A DNA stretch of 64,000 bases from Clitopilus passeckerianus (Eukaryota; Basidiomycota; Agaricomycetes; Agaricales; Entolomataceae), in the NCBI GenBank assembly GCA_944990035.1, contig CALYLX010000144.1:248001-312000 (forward strand), written 5' to 3'. Shown here one piece after another: positions 9,458-19,039 of the stretch (position 1 is its first letter; the number at the start of each line of letters is the position of its first letter). The position numbers and the translations under genes were made by a program. The notes below the pieces were generated by a model, which was not told the origin of the DNA, ran no database searches, and saw only the letters and a list, made by a program, of their open reading frames with translations.

Positions 9458-10529
9458 GATGTGGCCGAGGTCGCGCGGAAATCACAAATTGTATGGCAAA
9501 AGAAGAAAGAAGGGAGAGAAATGGAACGTCAAGTTTCTGGAGAGAAATACGAGTAGGATCGACCAGCGATTCAGTGTCCAGAAATCACACTTTCGCTCCA
9601 GTTATATACGTCGCCCATGTTTCGACATATCCAGATTCCAGACAAGGATCTTCGCCTACATGTAATAATCTCGGAACCGCATGTTCGTACAATCGTGGAG
9701 CGCGTCAAGTTGATCAGACAAAATAATATATCAGGAGTCCCGATGAGTATCAGCCAGACATCCTGCTGGGCAGAGCGACGTAGAGGCGCACAGGGGTAGG
9801 TTGGTTTCTCAGGTACGTATTTTGGTAGAGATCGGCGCCAACGCCAGCCACGGGAGATGAATGATTAATTAGCTGTGTAGACGAGTATCAGCGTATCAGC
9901 AGGTGAGTGATATGGAAACCGAATGCTCCGCCACTGCCAGAGAGAGAAAGATTGTTTGATGTCATGATGGATCGCAGAGCGACGTCGGGACAACGGAGCG
10001 GAAAGATGATTGACGACATACTTAAGGGCAGGTCGTTGGCGCCTTGGGGCGAAATCTGGCAACAACACCAAACATCAACGCTGTTCTCGGAAGCCGTGCC
10101 TGACGGATTCAGATTCAGTTCTCTAGCGACATATGGGCTCCTCTCAGGCTGATGCTAGCTACTGGGTCTCTCAGCCACTTCCTAGCTTCTCTCCGAGTTC
10201 AAAGCTTCCAAATGGACAATGCGCGGGGACTCTGAGCGCCCTACTTGACTGTGGCTTACACCTCCAGTATTCCGATCTCAGGATCGTGATTTTTCAACGG
10301 AAGGATGATGATGATAAGGAAATTATTGTACGGACACTCTCTCGCTCCGTGACTTGAACTTAACATTGAACCCCTCGCCTACCAGAATATACGCGAAGAT
10401 AGGCCCCTGCGACCTCCTTCATGGCCAAGGCAACAACGTAGGTGTGTGTCAGACTTTCGGTTGGTTCATTCACCAAGTAATGGACGGTGATTCCGTAGCA
10501 ATTCAACCACGCTTGGGTGCCTTACCTTC
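9458..10529. other. Intergenic region, no supported gene
   Basis: Several open frames of 60-80 codons occur on both strands (for example 9414-9665, 9907-10152, 10133-10357 and 10354-10593), but none has a recognisable motif or a matching copy elsewhere in the window. The region should hold the promoters of the secreted protein (leftwards) and of the F-box gene (rightwards). Confidence 0.4.
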
Positions 10530-12177
10530 ATGCTGGAGATGGCGCACAGTCGCCTTGGTCAAATTCGGCGACCGGACGATGCCTACTGGTTGAGAGTCGC
10601 AAATTCTGATCCCCCCAATGCCGCTCAATCCCAAATCTATATTCTATTTGACCGCACATACGACCTATCCTCCGGTACCCTTACCTGTGCGCACCTTAAG
10701 CTTCAGAGTATGAGAACGTTCTTCCCTGTGGGAAACGTCGACTCCTGGCAAGGTCGTGGTTGGCCCGTTTTGGCCCTTCGACATTTCACATACCGCCTTC
10801 TTCCCATTTCTAGTCCCACACTGGGTCCAACAGATAAATTATCTGACTGTATACTAGCCCGGATAGTCGAGCTGTCTCTGGATTTCAGATATGGATCTAG
10901 CGGTCCAGGGCCGCGTCACCTTGTTGTAGCGAGGTTGCGAAAACGATTAGTACTGAACTACGCTCTGGTTCGGAAATCGTGGATGTTTTTGCTCAGATAC
11001 CTCTACTCTTCATTCACCAAAAGGTACCCTATTACGAATCCTGAGGGCCTTGCCACTGCTCTCGATCGACAACCCGCGATGTCGGTCTATCTCACTCGGA
11101 TATTCCAGGCCGACATCAACCACTCACCGATGTATCGGGAAGCTTATTCAAGGATAATCAAGCACGCGCAGTCTGTAAAAGAGCTTTCTTTGAGGCTTGA
11201 GAATTGTCATCACCTCCACAAACAGCTCACAGAGCTTACGGAAGTGGAGAGACTAATTGTACCAGGGGAGGCGAAGCAAAAGACTTCGGAGACCCGGACC
11301 GCTGAATCTGCGTCCCTTTGGAGGATCCTATCCAGCAAGAACTGGTCGAAACTGGTTTACTTGGATGTACAAGTATCCCTGCGTAATGGGCCTGTGCCTG
11401 ACACGTTTTTCGAGTGAGCTGATCTGTCCCATTCATGAATCATTTCTGACTATTTTATGACAGCGACTGCGAGGTATGTATTCAGGCATCTTGCGCTTTC
11501 AAATGTTGATCGTCCTTTATTCCAATTAGCCTTCCGGAGCGGCCTCCTTCTCGCTCAGATACTTGAGGCTCCGTGACGGGCCCTTTACATTCAAACATCT
11601 TCACTTCTTGCTGTCGTCCTCAACGCGTTCGCTTGAAACCCTCATCCTAACCCATATTTCCGGTGTCAGCAAGACCGAGCTCTACGATATTCTGTCCCTC
11701 GTCGGTACCTCGCTTGTAACCCTCGAGGTCCACGACTCGTCTCGAAGGACGGCGAACTCACCCGATGACGAACAAGATGATTCAATCGAGTCACCTGTGG
11801 ACAAATCCATTGCTGTGATGCCCAAGCTCAAGCACCTTCTTATCGATGCCAACTTGATAACCCTACGAACCCTCACCCGCAAAGTGGCATGTCAACCGAA
11901 GGTCGGCCAGCACGAGAAGGGTCCCTGCTGCAGCATTGTCATATACCGGACATCCGACAGCCAGTTTCGAGAGGTCCAAGAATTATTCGACGCTTTGGAG
12001 GCGACGGCGTGGAGATGTGTTCGTTTGCACTCCCAAATAGAGTTGAATGACCGAACCATTCAAGTATTGATGAACGTTTCATGGGGTACGGTTCCAGGCT
12101 CCTTACGACTTCCACCACGCCTGCGGGTATCACAGAAATCGGATCCACTTTGGACTACCTTCACCTTTTCATTGTAA
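10530..12177 (+). CDS. F-box/LRR-like protein with a 10-nt microexon (FBX-5)
   Basis: Three exons: 10530-11413, 11464-11473 and 11530-12177, giving 513 aa. The middle exon is only 10 nt and is required: without it the upstream frame meets a stop or the downstream frame is lost. A degenerate F-box lies at residues 102-155 (LSDCILARIVEL ... LVLNYALVRKSWMFLLRYL). The C-terminal half is leucine-rich (LRLRDGPFTFKHLHFLLSS, then LETLILTHISGVSKTELYDI) and matches the gene at 42792-44913 segment by segment, including the final VQELFDALEATAWRCVRL region. The likely role is a substrate-binding subunit of an SCF ubiquitin ligase. The start was taken at the first ATG of the long frame; a 5' exon further upstream cannot be excluded. 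The frame is intact. Confidence 0.7.
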
Positions 12178-12305
12178 GGGCAATTACTGGAACCACAATT
12201 TGATTACAAGTTTTTGCACCGGTAGTACTTTCTGTGGCGACGAATTGGACAGGTAATTGCGTATTCACTGGGATCTCTACAGCCGGAAAAAGTGAACATG
12301 GTTTA

Positions 12306-14121
12306 TCACGTCAAGGTACTGAACAAGGGTACATTGCTAACTCGCTCTTCGATACCTCCACGAACCGTGGTATAGGCAGCAACCGCATTCTCGCAGAGCA
12401 TACCATCAGCCAATAGTACGTTAAGTCGAAGGCTTTTGGGCCCGTCAATCAGACGATTCAGAACGGGAATCACATGCGCTTCCTTGAAGCGTTGTCCACA
12501 GCTGCAGTTACCGTTAGAACTCCCTTCGTAAATAGGGCGTGCTTCTGCTTGAAGCTGATCAGCAGCATATCGACAAATATCCTGCCAGCGTTTGTGATAC
12601 AAGGCCTAAAGAGTTGATTGCGAATGAGACAGAAGTATGGCGAGGAGGAGGTCGGACTTACCCAAGCATGACACAGATGACTCGGTAGAGCGGCGACGAC
12701 TTCATGGAATGGCTGAGATACTGCCAGGGGTGCCGCCATATCAGACAGGTCGGTGTATCCGAAAGTACACGAATAACCGAAAACGGTTGTAGTCTCCTTC
12801 GGCAGCGCTTTTCTGCTAGGTGTTCAGCAAGGAGGCGTAAAGGAAAAGATGATTATCACGTACTTCATGCAAAATCTACAGAGTTCCATTGCTTGGTAAA
12901 CCAGATACTTTTCTGCTGCTCTTGCTAGCTTATCGAGTTGGGCAAATGAGAGAGCTTCGAGGTCGGGGACTGGTACTGGGGAAATGAACTTCAAGAGAAG
13001 CCTTCGTGTTGGGGTGTCTTCTGGAAGGTGGATCTTGTTTTCAGATCCTAATACTTCGGCAAATCCTGGAGCACACAAGCGTAGAACTCGGCTACTGAAA
13101 GGTAGTTTTGGCGCTTTCCCGTTGAAGGGCCCACAGATGACCAAATCTTTTTAATATCGTGATCGCCTTCCATTCGCGCCAGTAGGTTTCCATCATTTCG
13201 TACAGTTGTCGGTCTCTCGACGCAGTTCATCAACGGAGGCACCCTCGAGATATCCTCCAAGACAGACTCTTTCCACTTTGTGAAACTAGGCGTCCAGATA
13301 CCGATTTTCGGCGCAAAAAGCGTCTCAAAACCATGACTTAAAATGCCAAGGCTTTCAGCTATGCGTATTGCAGTCGCCCTGTAGGGAGTTTTCCCTGTAG
13401 GAAGATGAGTCGTGAGGGCATTCCGTTGGACATGACGCCATCTCTCATAGTAGTCAAGCTGTTGTCAATTTGTAAGACATACGAAGGTGAATGTGTCAGG
13501 AAGGCTCACCCAGGTCCCGTAGAACTCGGCCGGAATAGTACCTATAATTTCCTGGGGTGATTCATCGAGAACAAATGGGGCGGCTTCGTTAGCAAGCGCT
13601 TCGTAGTCGTGTTTGAGAGCGTAAGCTAGTATCGGGACGGCATTCTGAGGTAGCGTCGAGCTAATTGTAGTTAGTACTTTGGTTACGAGCTCAACACACA
13701 ATCTGACTCACCGCATTTTCAAAAAGCACCCATACATCGCGGGGAATATCTGATACTTCTCGGCGGCTTCGGCTAGCTGAGCTACAAACTCGAAATCCAT
13801 AGTGTCCAGAATCGGTTGACGGATTGGGTAGATAAATCTGAAGAGGATCTCGAGTACGAAGGCAGGTTCCGAGAGGTGGACTACCTCGTCCAGGGTTGAT
13901 TGCTGCGGTGGCGCGAGGCCTTCGCTGTGAACTTTGAGGTAGATGGCATGAATACGAAATCGGGAGCCATCAGACGATTGGTAGGTAATATCTGCATCTT
14001 CAGCGTTAACTGAGACAGGTCGTTAGCAAGTTCAAACTTCGAGCGTTCGTCGCAGGCCTGACTGACATTGGTCGGAATAGATGTGCGAAGGGGTTCCCTC
14101 TGGGCATGAGGCGCCTTCCAT
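12306..14121 (-). pseudogene. Double BTB/POZ protein (BTB-B), two single-base frameshifts
   Basis: The six-exon layout of BTB-A is preserved: 14121-14067, 14009-13712, 13660-13510, 13458-12864, 12816-12662 and 12605-12306, with normal splice sites. Exons 1-3 are in frame (BTB signature DGSRFRIHAIYLKVHSEGL). In exon 4 the frame fails at an A5 run (13148-13152), where one base is missing relative to the reading needed for DLVICGPF ... RLCAPGFAEVL. In exon 5 one base is extra at a T5 run (12780-12784), just before the FGYTDL segment. Reading on without correction meets a stop after VLQDLPKY. The remaining sequence is well preserved, with no other stop, so this is either a young pseudogene or a real gene with two homopolymer sequencing errors. 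The likely original role is a CUL3-type adaptor, as for BTB-A. It stands head-to-head with the R1 block at 14160. Confidence 0.75.
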
Positions 14122-14159
14122 GATGGTTGGGAGAGTACAAGAAGGTGGTTGTGACTGGT

Positions 14160-16027
14160 TTTCTCTAAGATGCTGATGCCGCCTTGTGGTCGTTCAGGCC
14201 AGATTCAAATTTAAGCGCTCTAGCGCTTGCTCGTGATCAGCATGATGCCGGCCCGATGGCGTTTCCTTGCTCGGCAGTTTGGCTTTGTTTGGTCTCCATC
14301 CTCCATCGTCGTCCGTTTTCCACTTTTTCGACCTTACAAGTCAAGGAATCTCTTTGTTCGCCAACATGTTTTCGCGCTTTTACGCCTTCGCTCTATCCAC
14401 TAGATCTTGACCATGGAACCTACGAATGTACTCCCTTACCGACTGTGTCCCCTTCGGAGCTGAAAGAGTTCGGCGCTTTGTTGAGCTCATGGATGAGCAT
14501 TGAATGTTCAATGCACGGCTTCGTTACATCTCTAAAAGCACCACTACCACTAGGGCTCCTCAGACTTCTCTGCTACCGCTTCTATCCTTGACAGTTTTGG
14601 GTGCCTCACCTAGCCAACCTCTTACTGCAAATGCCTCTGGCGGATGGTTTGTCGAGGGAGAGATTAGAAGTCGAACTTCTGGAGAGGAAAGAAGACGACA
14701 AACGGCTCCAAAAGCAGTTCCTCGGCACTAAGTACGTGATATATGCCAACGTGATTCTCAAAATTGTGATACTGACAATCAGCGACCGGACACAACCTGG
14801 ATTCTCTAGACATTCAATGCTTTTCGTCACGCCCGCTCTCGTTTTATCCCAAGCCCCTTACCCTGCTTCTGGGACACATTTGGCCAATGTTATCAAGTTC
14901 GTGTATGAGGAAAGGCCCATCTATACCGACTCCTCCGTTTCTACTCCGCCTCGCTCATACCCATCCATGTGCCCCGTAACAACCCCACCCTCACGTACGC
15001 CAGGCCCTCAATAGCCGTGTTAATCGTTATTCCCCGTGAACATCGCCTGAAACTCCTCCTTCGGCCGAAGATTTCGTCTATCATCTACTACGACGGTCGA
15101 AGATGCACATCTACATGGACATGAGACCGGGAGTTCCGATGCTCCTCATAGGATGGATTGAAATGCCCAACTTTCAAACCCGGAAGGAAGAAGGAACGAA
15201 GAAAGAAGTTAGACGACGACGGATGTCAGGTGTTGGCCTCTTCCTAGCCGTCAAGAAGGAGTTGGGTGTTTCCGCAGGTGACGAAGGCTGTGAGGCCATT
15301 GTGAAGGGTGAGGGAGGAAGAGCGGAGGAATGCGAGAACCACGATGAAGAGGAAGATCAGGATGTTATCGGATACAAAGATGGTTCTCACCATCGACGAA
15401 ACGGCGCTCAAGACGTGATACCCTCGCAAATATACCCTCCATCACTATAAAACATGGACCCACCACCGTTGTTCAGGGCTCCTGCGCCGCCGAGACCTCG
15501 CTTCTCCCTACCACATATACTGCATCTTTGAGTTCGCAACTCCGTGCCCGTAATGCACCCAAGAAAACCACTCACCCAGGACTTCTGCGCGGCAGTTCAT
15601 ATTCAGCAGCAGCAAGAAACATGGCGTAGGTGCTTCAAGCTTACGGTTTTCTCCCGATACGATGCTAATCATTTTCCTTTGTACAGAACTTGGATTCCTG
15701 GAACTTCTGGCAGCTATCGCCAGCCATGTCGTTGTTACCCTACCGGAATTCGCTCATCCCGCTCGTTTCCGGCGCGATTCCACCAACACCTTCAGCCATT
15801 GTCGCAGCTGTTCTGAAAGCTCTGACTGGAGAACTGCTCGTTCCTACTTGTACACATGGGTCAGTATTCGGAGGTGTACACTGGGAAGAGAAGAGCGGGT
15901 GGCTGGCTGGCGCTAGAGTTGGAAGGCACCGAGGCGAAGAAGAGGACGAGGACGGCCCTGTCGTTTTATCATCTACCCCCGTCAGGACGAACACTAAACA
16001 TCCAAGATCACGTACTTCTGATTATGG

Positions 16028-16062
<35 letters not shown>

Positions 16063-16930
16063 TACACGCATACCTGGGGATATGGACGGTACTGGAGCAT
16101 GATGTGACGCAGAGAGAACGGAAGGGAGGCACCGAGGAAGGAGACGAGGAAATCCACTCTTTCCCTCATCCGAACCCGTACCTCGATCATATCCACATTC
16201 GCAAATTCCGACCTTGAGCATTGATGATTACAGCTACCTCCTGGCGGGCTTGACGGAGAGGCTCTGTGAAGCAGATACGATGGGCAAGGGAGAACTGAGG
16301 AGAGATGGTACGAGGAGAGAGAAGAGATGCTAGAGGAGGAGATGAGCTCGGAGAAGTTATCTTGTTCCATGCGAGATGCAAGATTCAAGAGGCTGGGCGA
16401 TGTAGAGACACAATGGGCTGGAGAGTGTTTCCAGGCGACAAAGAAGGCATCATAGAGCCGTGGAAGGAAGTGGACGCCGGTGGTAACGACCACTACTACG
16501 ACGAAGAAGATAAGGGCGTTCATAATTCCGATTAAGACGGACATGGTCCCAATTCTCGCCATCTGTGTGGGACTTTTTACCATGCCGCTGCGTCGCAAAG
16601 GAACGGGAACTATGTAGAAGTCTACGACAAGCCGGATGAACTGCATTTGGGACTGTTCGGCCATATATCCTCGTACCAGCCCTCAAGCACACGTTTAACC
16701 GCCGTTTCAAGACCTAGCTTTTCCGGCATTGTAGCTCAAAACTGAGAAGCTCTCCGCCCTCGCCGCCCACGGAATGAACACCCACCCAGGATATCTGCTC
16801 ATCCGGCTCTGTCTCCAGCACGGCTCCGGGGAAGTGAAGAACGAGAATGTACGTGCTTCAAAGATGATCCTCTCATGATACGAAGCTGACCGTGTTCCGA
16901 TCATGGGGTGAGTTAGCTTGGCATAGTCAT
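14160..16930 (+). repeat. Decayed R1 block (copy b)
   Basis: It starts with the R1 hallmark near 14240-14310 (GCCGGCCCGATGG, then TTTGGCTTTGTTTGG) and then an ACATGTTTTCGCGCTTTTACGCC segment shared with copies near 19222 and 7860. An intron-like GTACGT ... GACAATCAG stretch at 14733-14783 aligns with similar stretches near 19592-19640 and 37547-37605. Another at 15625-15687 (donor GTAGGTGC, acceptor TGTACAG) aligns with those near 20411, 25993, 30940 and 40861. The spliced frames are broken in every copy. Acidic GAWGAAGAWG words on the plus strand read as hydrophobic stretches on the minus strand (IFFVVVVVV at about 16500). No intact gene is supported; a decayed multi-exon gene or a non-autonomous element are both possible. 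Confidence 0.45.
16028..16062 (+). repeat. (ACGACC)n hexanucleotide microsatellite
   Basis: Nearly six uninterrupted copies of ACGACC lie inside R1 copy b. Read on the plus strand it gives Asp-His repeats; on the minus strand it gives a poly-valine run, which is why long spurious frames appear here. Confidence 0.9.
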
Positions 16931-17489
16931 CACAGCCGCTCGACTGACACCTCTCTTGTTCCTATCACAGCCTGAAATATCGTGAACGCTCAGTATTAGC
17001 CGCCACACCCACGTCTCTGTACCTCATTACTGTTTGATTATCTCACTGTGTAAATCTCACGCCATACTCTCCCGTTTTACACTCTAGATCCATTCACTCC
17101 TTGCTACATGTACCATGAGATGTCGGCTTTTCTCCGCCTGCACCTTCAACCGTAGCAAAGTTACCTTCCTATACCCGATCTGATTCTCGTTGCATGCATC
17201 ACCAGTGTATGTTCAGTGCGGCACGGCGCACTAATTATATCAACGCTTTCAGCCTCCAGAATCCACCATTCAAGAGTGCCCCAGATGTTGCCCGAACCTC
17301 ACTGTGCCTCGCTCGCCCGAAGGTCGACTTACCCTCTAACTGAGGCACAGAGCCTCGCACGACGACAATTCCCGCCTGGGATTTAAGCAGTCCCGAAGAA
17401 CTTGGCCGCACTGGGCTCGGAATTCCAATACTCCTGGATAACTTCGACAAACTCACTCTGAGAGAGTGGAAATAGGCTTCAACGAAGCA

Positions 17490-17497
17490 TATTTAAG
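17490..17497 (+). promoter_or_regulatory. TATA-like box of knottin-like gene 1
   Basis: TATTTAAG lies 61-68 nt upstream of the ATG at 17558, within a block (GAAGCATATTTAAG ... TAGCTTCGCGTT) that is conserved in front of gene 2. Confidence 0.5.
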
Positions 17498-17557
17498 ATA
17501 GATTAGCTTCGCGTTGTAGAGTACAACAATACCTCAAGCACACCACCACCCCAGGAA

Positions 17558-17939
17558 ATGATCTTTCAGCCCATTCTCGTTCTCTTTGTTACCGTGTAAG
17601 GTGTTCAAGCACCGTGCCGTGTCTTTACTCTATACAAGTAACTCACGCATTCCTTAGGCTTAGCGCAACTGCACTTCCTCATTACCAGCAAGTAGCAGAA
17701 ATTGACACCGAGCATGCAGTGTCAATCCCTAGACTAAGCTCGCTCCTGCACCGGCCGAGTTGCAGTGAATACGGTGGAAGTTGTGGATGGCCATGTAAGA
17801 TCAAGCCTACATTCTCCTTTCAGTGACTAACACGAACAATTCCATTCGTCCAGTTTACTGCTGCGATGAGTTTTATTGTGCCGTAGAGCCAAAGTTCCCC
17901 GATGGCGAGAATTCGGTCTGTCGCATGTGGGGAGAGTAG
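17558..17939 (+). CDS. Small secreted six-cysteine (knottin-like) protein 1
   Basis: Three exons: 17558-17595, 17658-17794 and 17854-17939, giving 86 aa; both introns are GT-AG and in phase. Residues 1-19 are a signal peptide (MIFQPILVLFVTVLSATAL). A short region ending SIPRLSSL follows, then six cysteines spaced C-x6-C-x5-CC-x4-C-x13-C (CSEYGGSCGWPFYCC, then a single C after DEFY, then CRMWGE at the end). This spacing fits the inhibitor-cystine-knot consensus (C-x3-7-C-x3-8-C-x0-7-C-x1-4-C-x4-13-C). The propeptide-like segment IDTEHAVSIPR is shared with gene 2. A compact, stable secreted protein is expected. Knottin folds serve as protease inhibitors, defence peptides or channel ligands elsewhere; which, if any, applies here is unknown. 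Confidence 0.78.
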
Positions 17940-18514
17940 ACATCCATTGTACAACGTAGATCGAGGCAAAGCGTTGATTTAGATTAGACAATTTTTTGCC
18001 AATAGACGTGCCATCGTTCTCCAGCCAACAGAATCGATAACAGTGCCCATCCAGTCAGTTAATCTCTGCTATCAGTCACACCGCATGGAATAAGCTTGTC
18101 GATACCATTGTGGAAGTCATACGAGGTACGAATGCGTTAGATAGCGAGTAGAATGTACCTAGCGCTACGAAAGTCACTTCATTCATTGCCATACTCTCGC
18201 CGTCTGCGCGACGAGATATCGGAACTGTAACTCTCCTACGCTCAAAACCCCAGTCTGGTTCTCGTTGCAATACCACTCATGTTTAGCCCAGGGACAGGGT
18301 CAGCTTACCAACTAATATCAGCTTCCAAAATCCGCCACTAGAAGAATGCCTCAGATTAGAATGGTACCTTGACCTTACTGTGCCTCGTACCTCGCTGGGC
18401 GAAAAGCTAACGCAGATTTTCTAACGGACGTTTAAAATTCCCGCTCGGGATCTCAATTGTACCGAGTAAACTCGACAAATGCACTCTGAAGTGAGGGAAT
18501 GAGCTACAACGAAG

Positions 18515-18524
18515 TATATTTAAG
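18515..18524 (+). promoter_or_regulatory. TATA-like box of knottin-like gene 2
   Basis: TATATTTAAG lies 59-68 nt upstream of the ATG at 18583 and matches the element in front of gene 1. Confidence 0.5.
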
Positions 18525-18582
18525 GTGATTTAGCTTCGCGTTCGGAACTACCACGACACCCGAAGCACCACTAGCCTAAGAA

Positions 18583-18958
18583 ATGATCTTCAGACCTGTT
18601 CTCGTTCTCTTCGTCGCCGTGTAAGATCCTCTGTCACCATGGATTGCCTTTACTGTGTACAAGAAACTCACAAAACCCCTAGCCTCAGCGTTCCAGCACT
18701 TCCTAACCCGCAGAAAATCGCAGAAATTGACACCGAGAATGCAGTGTCAATTCCTCGACAAAGCTCACTCCTCTTCTGGCCGGGTTGCAGCAAATACGGT
18801 GGCAGCTGCAGATGGCCATGTAAGTTTGAATTTGCTTTCTCCCTTCGATGATTAACATGAATACCTTCATCCATCCAGTCAGTTATTGCTGCGAGGGGTT
18901 TTATTGCACAGTAGAGCCAAAGTTTCCTTTTGGCGAGAATCTGGTCTGTCGATTGTAA
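18583..18958 (+). CDS. Small secreted six-cysteine (knottin-like) protein 2
   Basis: Three exons: 18583-18620, 18683-18819 and 18879-18958, giving 84 aa. Exons 1 and 2 have the same lengths as in gene 1 (38 and 137 nt), with the same phases. The signal peptide is MIFRPVLVLFVAVLSVPAL. The shared segment IDTENAVSIPRQSSL precedes six cysteines spaced C-x6-C-x6-CC-x4-C-x13-C (CSKYGGSCRWPFSYCC, then C after EGFY, then CRL at the end). Loops differ from gene 1 mainly in loop 2 (one residue longer) and at the C terminus, while the cysteines and the VEPKFP.GEN loop are kept. That pattern suggests selection on the fold. No family was recognised beyond the knottin-like spacing. Confidence 0.78.
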
Positions 18959-19039
18959 ATAGACTAGACACGATACATTTCTTGCACGGCTCAGACATAA
19001 TTAATATCCATTACATCAACGGCTTTGAAGTACGAATGC

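Larger units (their letters stand above)
17190..18985 (+). repeat. Tandem duplication carrying two knottin-like genes
   Basis: Two direct copies with start codons 1025 bp apart. Similarity covers the 5' flank (for example the TCAGCTTCCAAAATCC-like segments near 17250 and 18320, and GCTTCGCGTT at 17507 and 18533), the TATA box, all three exons and both introns. The intervening 17940-18270 is more diverged and holds no other gene. Confidence 0.75.

Noticed and set aside
13048..13458. Explaining the BTB-B frame break by an extra intron
   Set aside because: The available GT donors before the A5 run are in the wrong phase for the acceptors after it; a one-base change explains the data better.
16062..16664. 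200-codon minus-strand frame with a poly-valine membrane segment
   Set aside because: The valine run comes from the neighbouring hexanucleotide and acidic-word repeats and the frame is not kept in other R1 copies.
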